Shown: piece after piece, positions 6,380 through 7,085 of the stretch
How the letters are laid out: every line of letters starts with the position of its first letter
Position numbering within the stretch: position 1 is the first letter of the stretch
Origin: Bacteroidota bacterium
Lineage (GTDB): Bacteria; Bacteroidota; Bacteroidia; Chitinophagales; Chitinophagaceae
Length of the DNA stretch: 7,085 nt
Direction of reading: 5' to 3'
Assembly: GCA_023391315.1 (NCBI GenBank)
Contig: JAEWBD010000163.1
Location: forward strand, 1 to 7,085
Position numbers and translations under genes: made by a program
Notes under the pieces: model-generated
The model's database searches: none
The model's input: the letters and a program-made list of their open reading frames with translations, nothing else
What the model was told of the DNA's origin: nothing

Positions 6380-7085
6380 AAGTATATTTAAAAATTTTTC
6401 GGTAAAATCTTTTAAATTTTCCCGGCAGTTTAAATAGGTAAACCGCAGGCTTGCCATACGTAAAGGAATCTGGTTTTTTGCTGTTGGCGGCCCGTCGTAA
6501 AGCGCAACTATATCGAAAGGCTCTTTCCGGCGGATGTTTATTTTGCGGCAATAATTTATTTGGTTTAATACGGTACTCGGATCGGAATTACAATAAACAA
6601 ACAGTGCCGCATCGCTTATTAAAAAACTATCATCATTATATTTTCTTGAATCCGGCGAGCTGGCATTTTCGAGGGGAAAGAAACAATCAATTTTATTCTT
6701 TTGAATGTTATTGGTTTCTATTTCCTGGTTTCTTTCATCTATAATTTTTAAGATGGTGTTCTCGCAATAGTCTTTATCAATTTCATCGGTACAGATATAC
6801 AGGAATTTTGAATTGCCGGGCGCCGGCGGTAGTGGCGCTGGTGCAGGTTGAAGTGCGGTTGTAATAGCTGCCTTAAACTCTTCAAAAATGCCTGTTCTTA
6901 CATATTCGCTCTCTAATATTTTTTTATGTTCCGGCGAAGTAACATCTTCTGTATTAAAATTTGAAGGCCGCCAAATAAGCATTTTTTTTCCGGATGTTTG
7001 GGCCATCTCAAACTGAAATTTTACGAGGGTATTTTCAGTGTTTAATATTTTTTTGCCCGGCAAATTGCTTAAGAGCTGCACATAC
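6377..7085 (-). CDS. TIR-like (DUF4062-type) conflict protein, C-terminal part (5' end outside window)
   Basis: The frame is open to the window edge; the GTG at 7081 is the first possible start seen but is unlikely to be the real one. About 235 residues are visible. Numbering from that GTG, FQFEMAQ (22-28) and KKMLIWRPSN (32-41), then HKKILESEYVRTGIFEEFKAAI (52-73), resemble the end of a DUF4062/TIR-like domain. A Pro/Ala-rich linker (QPAPAPLPPAPG, 78-89) follows. A second alpha/beta unit runs from KFLYICTDEIDKD (92-104) through CFFPLEN (133-139), SDAALFVYCNSD (156-167), INYCRKINIRRKEPFD (175-190) and DGPPTAKNQIPLR (196-208) to the C terminus at 234. This is the layout, from family knowledge, of TIR-like proteins that pair with STAND NTPases. 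It is therefore the probable effector or signal-transducing partner of the gene just downstream. No catalytic glutamate can be assigned confidently, so NADase activity is not claimed. It could instead be a non-enzymatic adaptor. Confidence 0.6.
   Translation of the reverse strand, partial: YVQLLSNLPGKKILNTENTLVKFQFEMAQTSGKKMLIWRPSNFNTEDVTSPEHKKILESEYVRTGIFEEFKAAITTALQPAPAPLPPAPGNSKFLYICTDEIDKDYCENTILKIIDERNQEIETNNIQKNKIDCFFPLENASSPDSRKYNDDSFLISDAALFVYCNSDPSTVLNQINYCRKINIRRKEPFDIVALYDGPPTAKNQIPLRMASLRFTYLNCRENLKDFTEKFLNIL

Overview
The window looks like chromosomal DNA from a Bacteroidetes bacterium, probably of the Chitinophaga type. The evidence is the moderately AT-rich coding DNA, the two-FtsX-domain MacB-like permease typical of that phylum, the A/T-rich leaders without a Shine-Dalgarno sequence, and the Asn/Lys/Tyr-rich proteins. 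This assignment is inferred from style; there is no rRNA or other marker gene here.

Layout: two genes on the plus strand converge on two genes on the minus strand. Positions 1-1790 hold the C-terminal ~595 residues of an ABC-transporter permease whose 5' end lies outside the window. A 28-bp palindrome follows its stop and runs to within 8 bases of the next ATG. Positions 1830-2466 hold a small secreted protein of the concanavalin-like/DUF1080-like type, split by a frameshift near 2008-2012. A loss of 5 bp from a short tandem repeat would explain the shift.

The minus strand carries a tightly coupled pair, read from 7085 to 2506. The upstream gene (partial; 7085 to 6377) looks like the C-terminal half of a TIR-like (DUF4062-type) conflict protein. 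One base after its stop begins a 1289-residue STAND-class NTPase. Its parts are an nSTAND1-type P-loop module, a single transmembrane helix, a repetitive coiled coil, a degenerate WD40-like propeller and a TPR-like helical tail.

Inferred working model: the NTPase is a membrane-anchored sensor and switch that controls the TIR-like partner, in the manner of NTP-dependent bacterial conflict or antiphage systems. Nothing in the sequence shows the trigger or proves a defence role. The permease and the broken secreted-protein gene appear to be unrelated neighbours. No tRNA, rRNA, CRISPR array, IS element or phage gene was seen. All intergenic gaps are under 50 bases.
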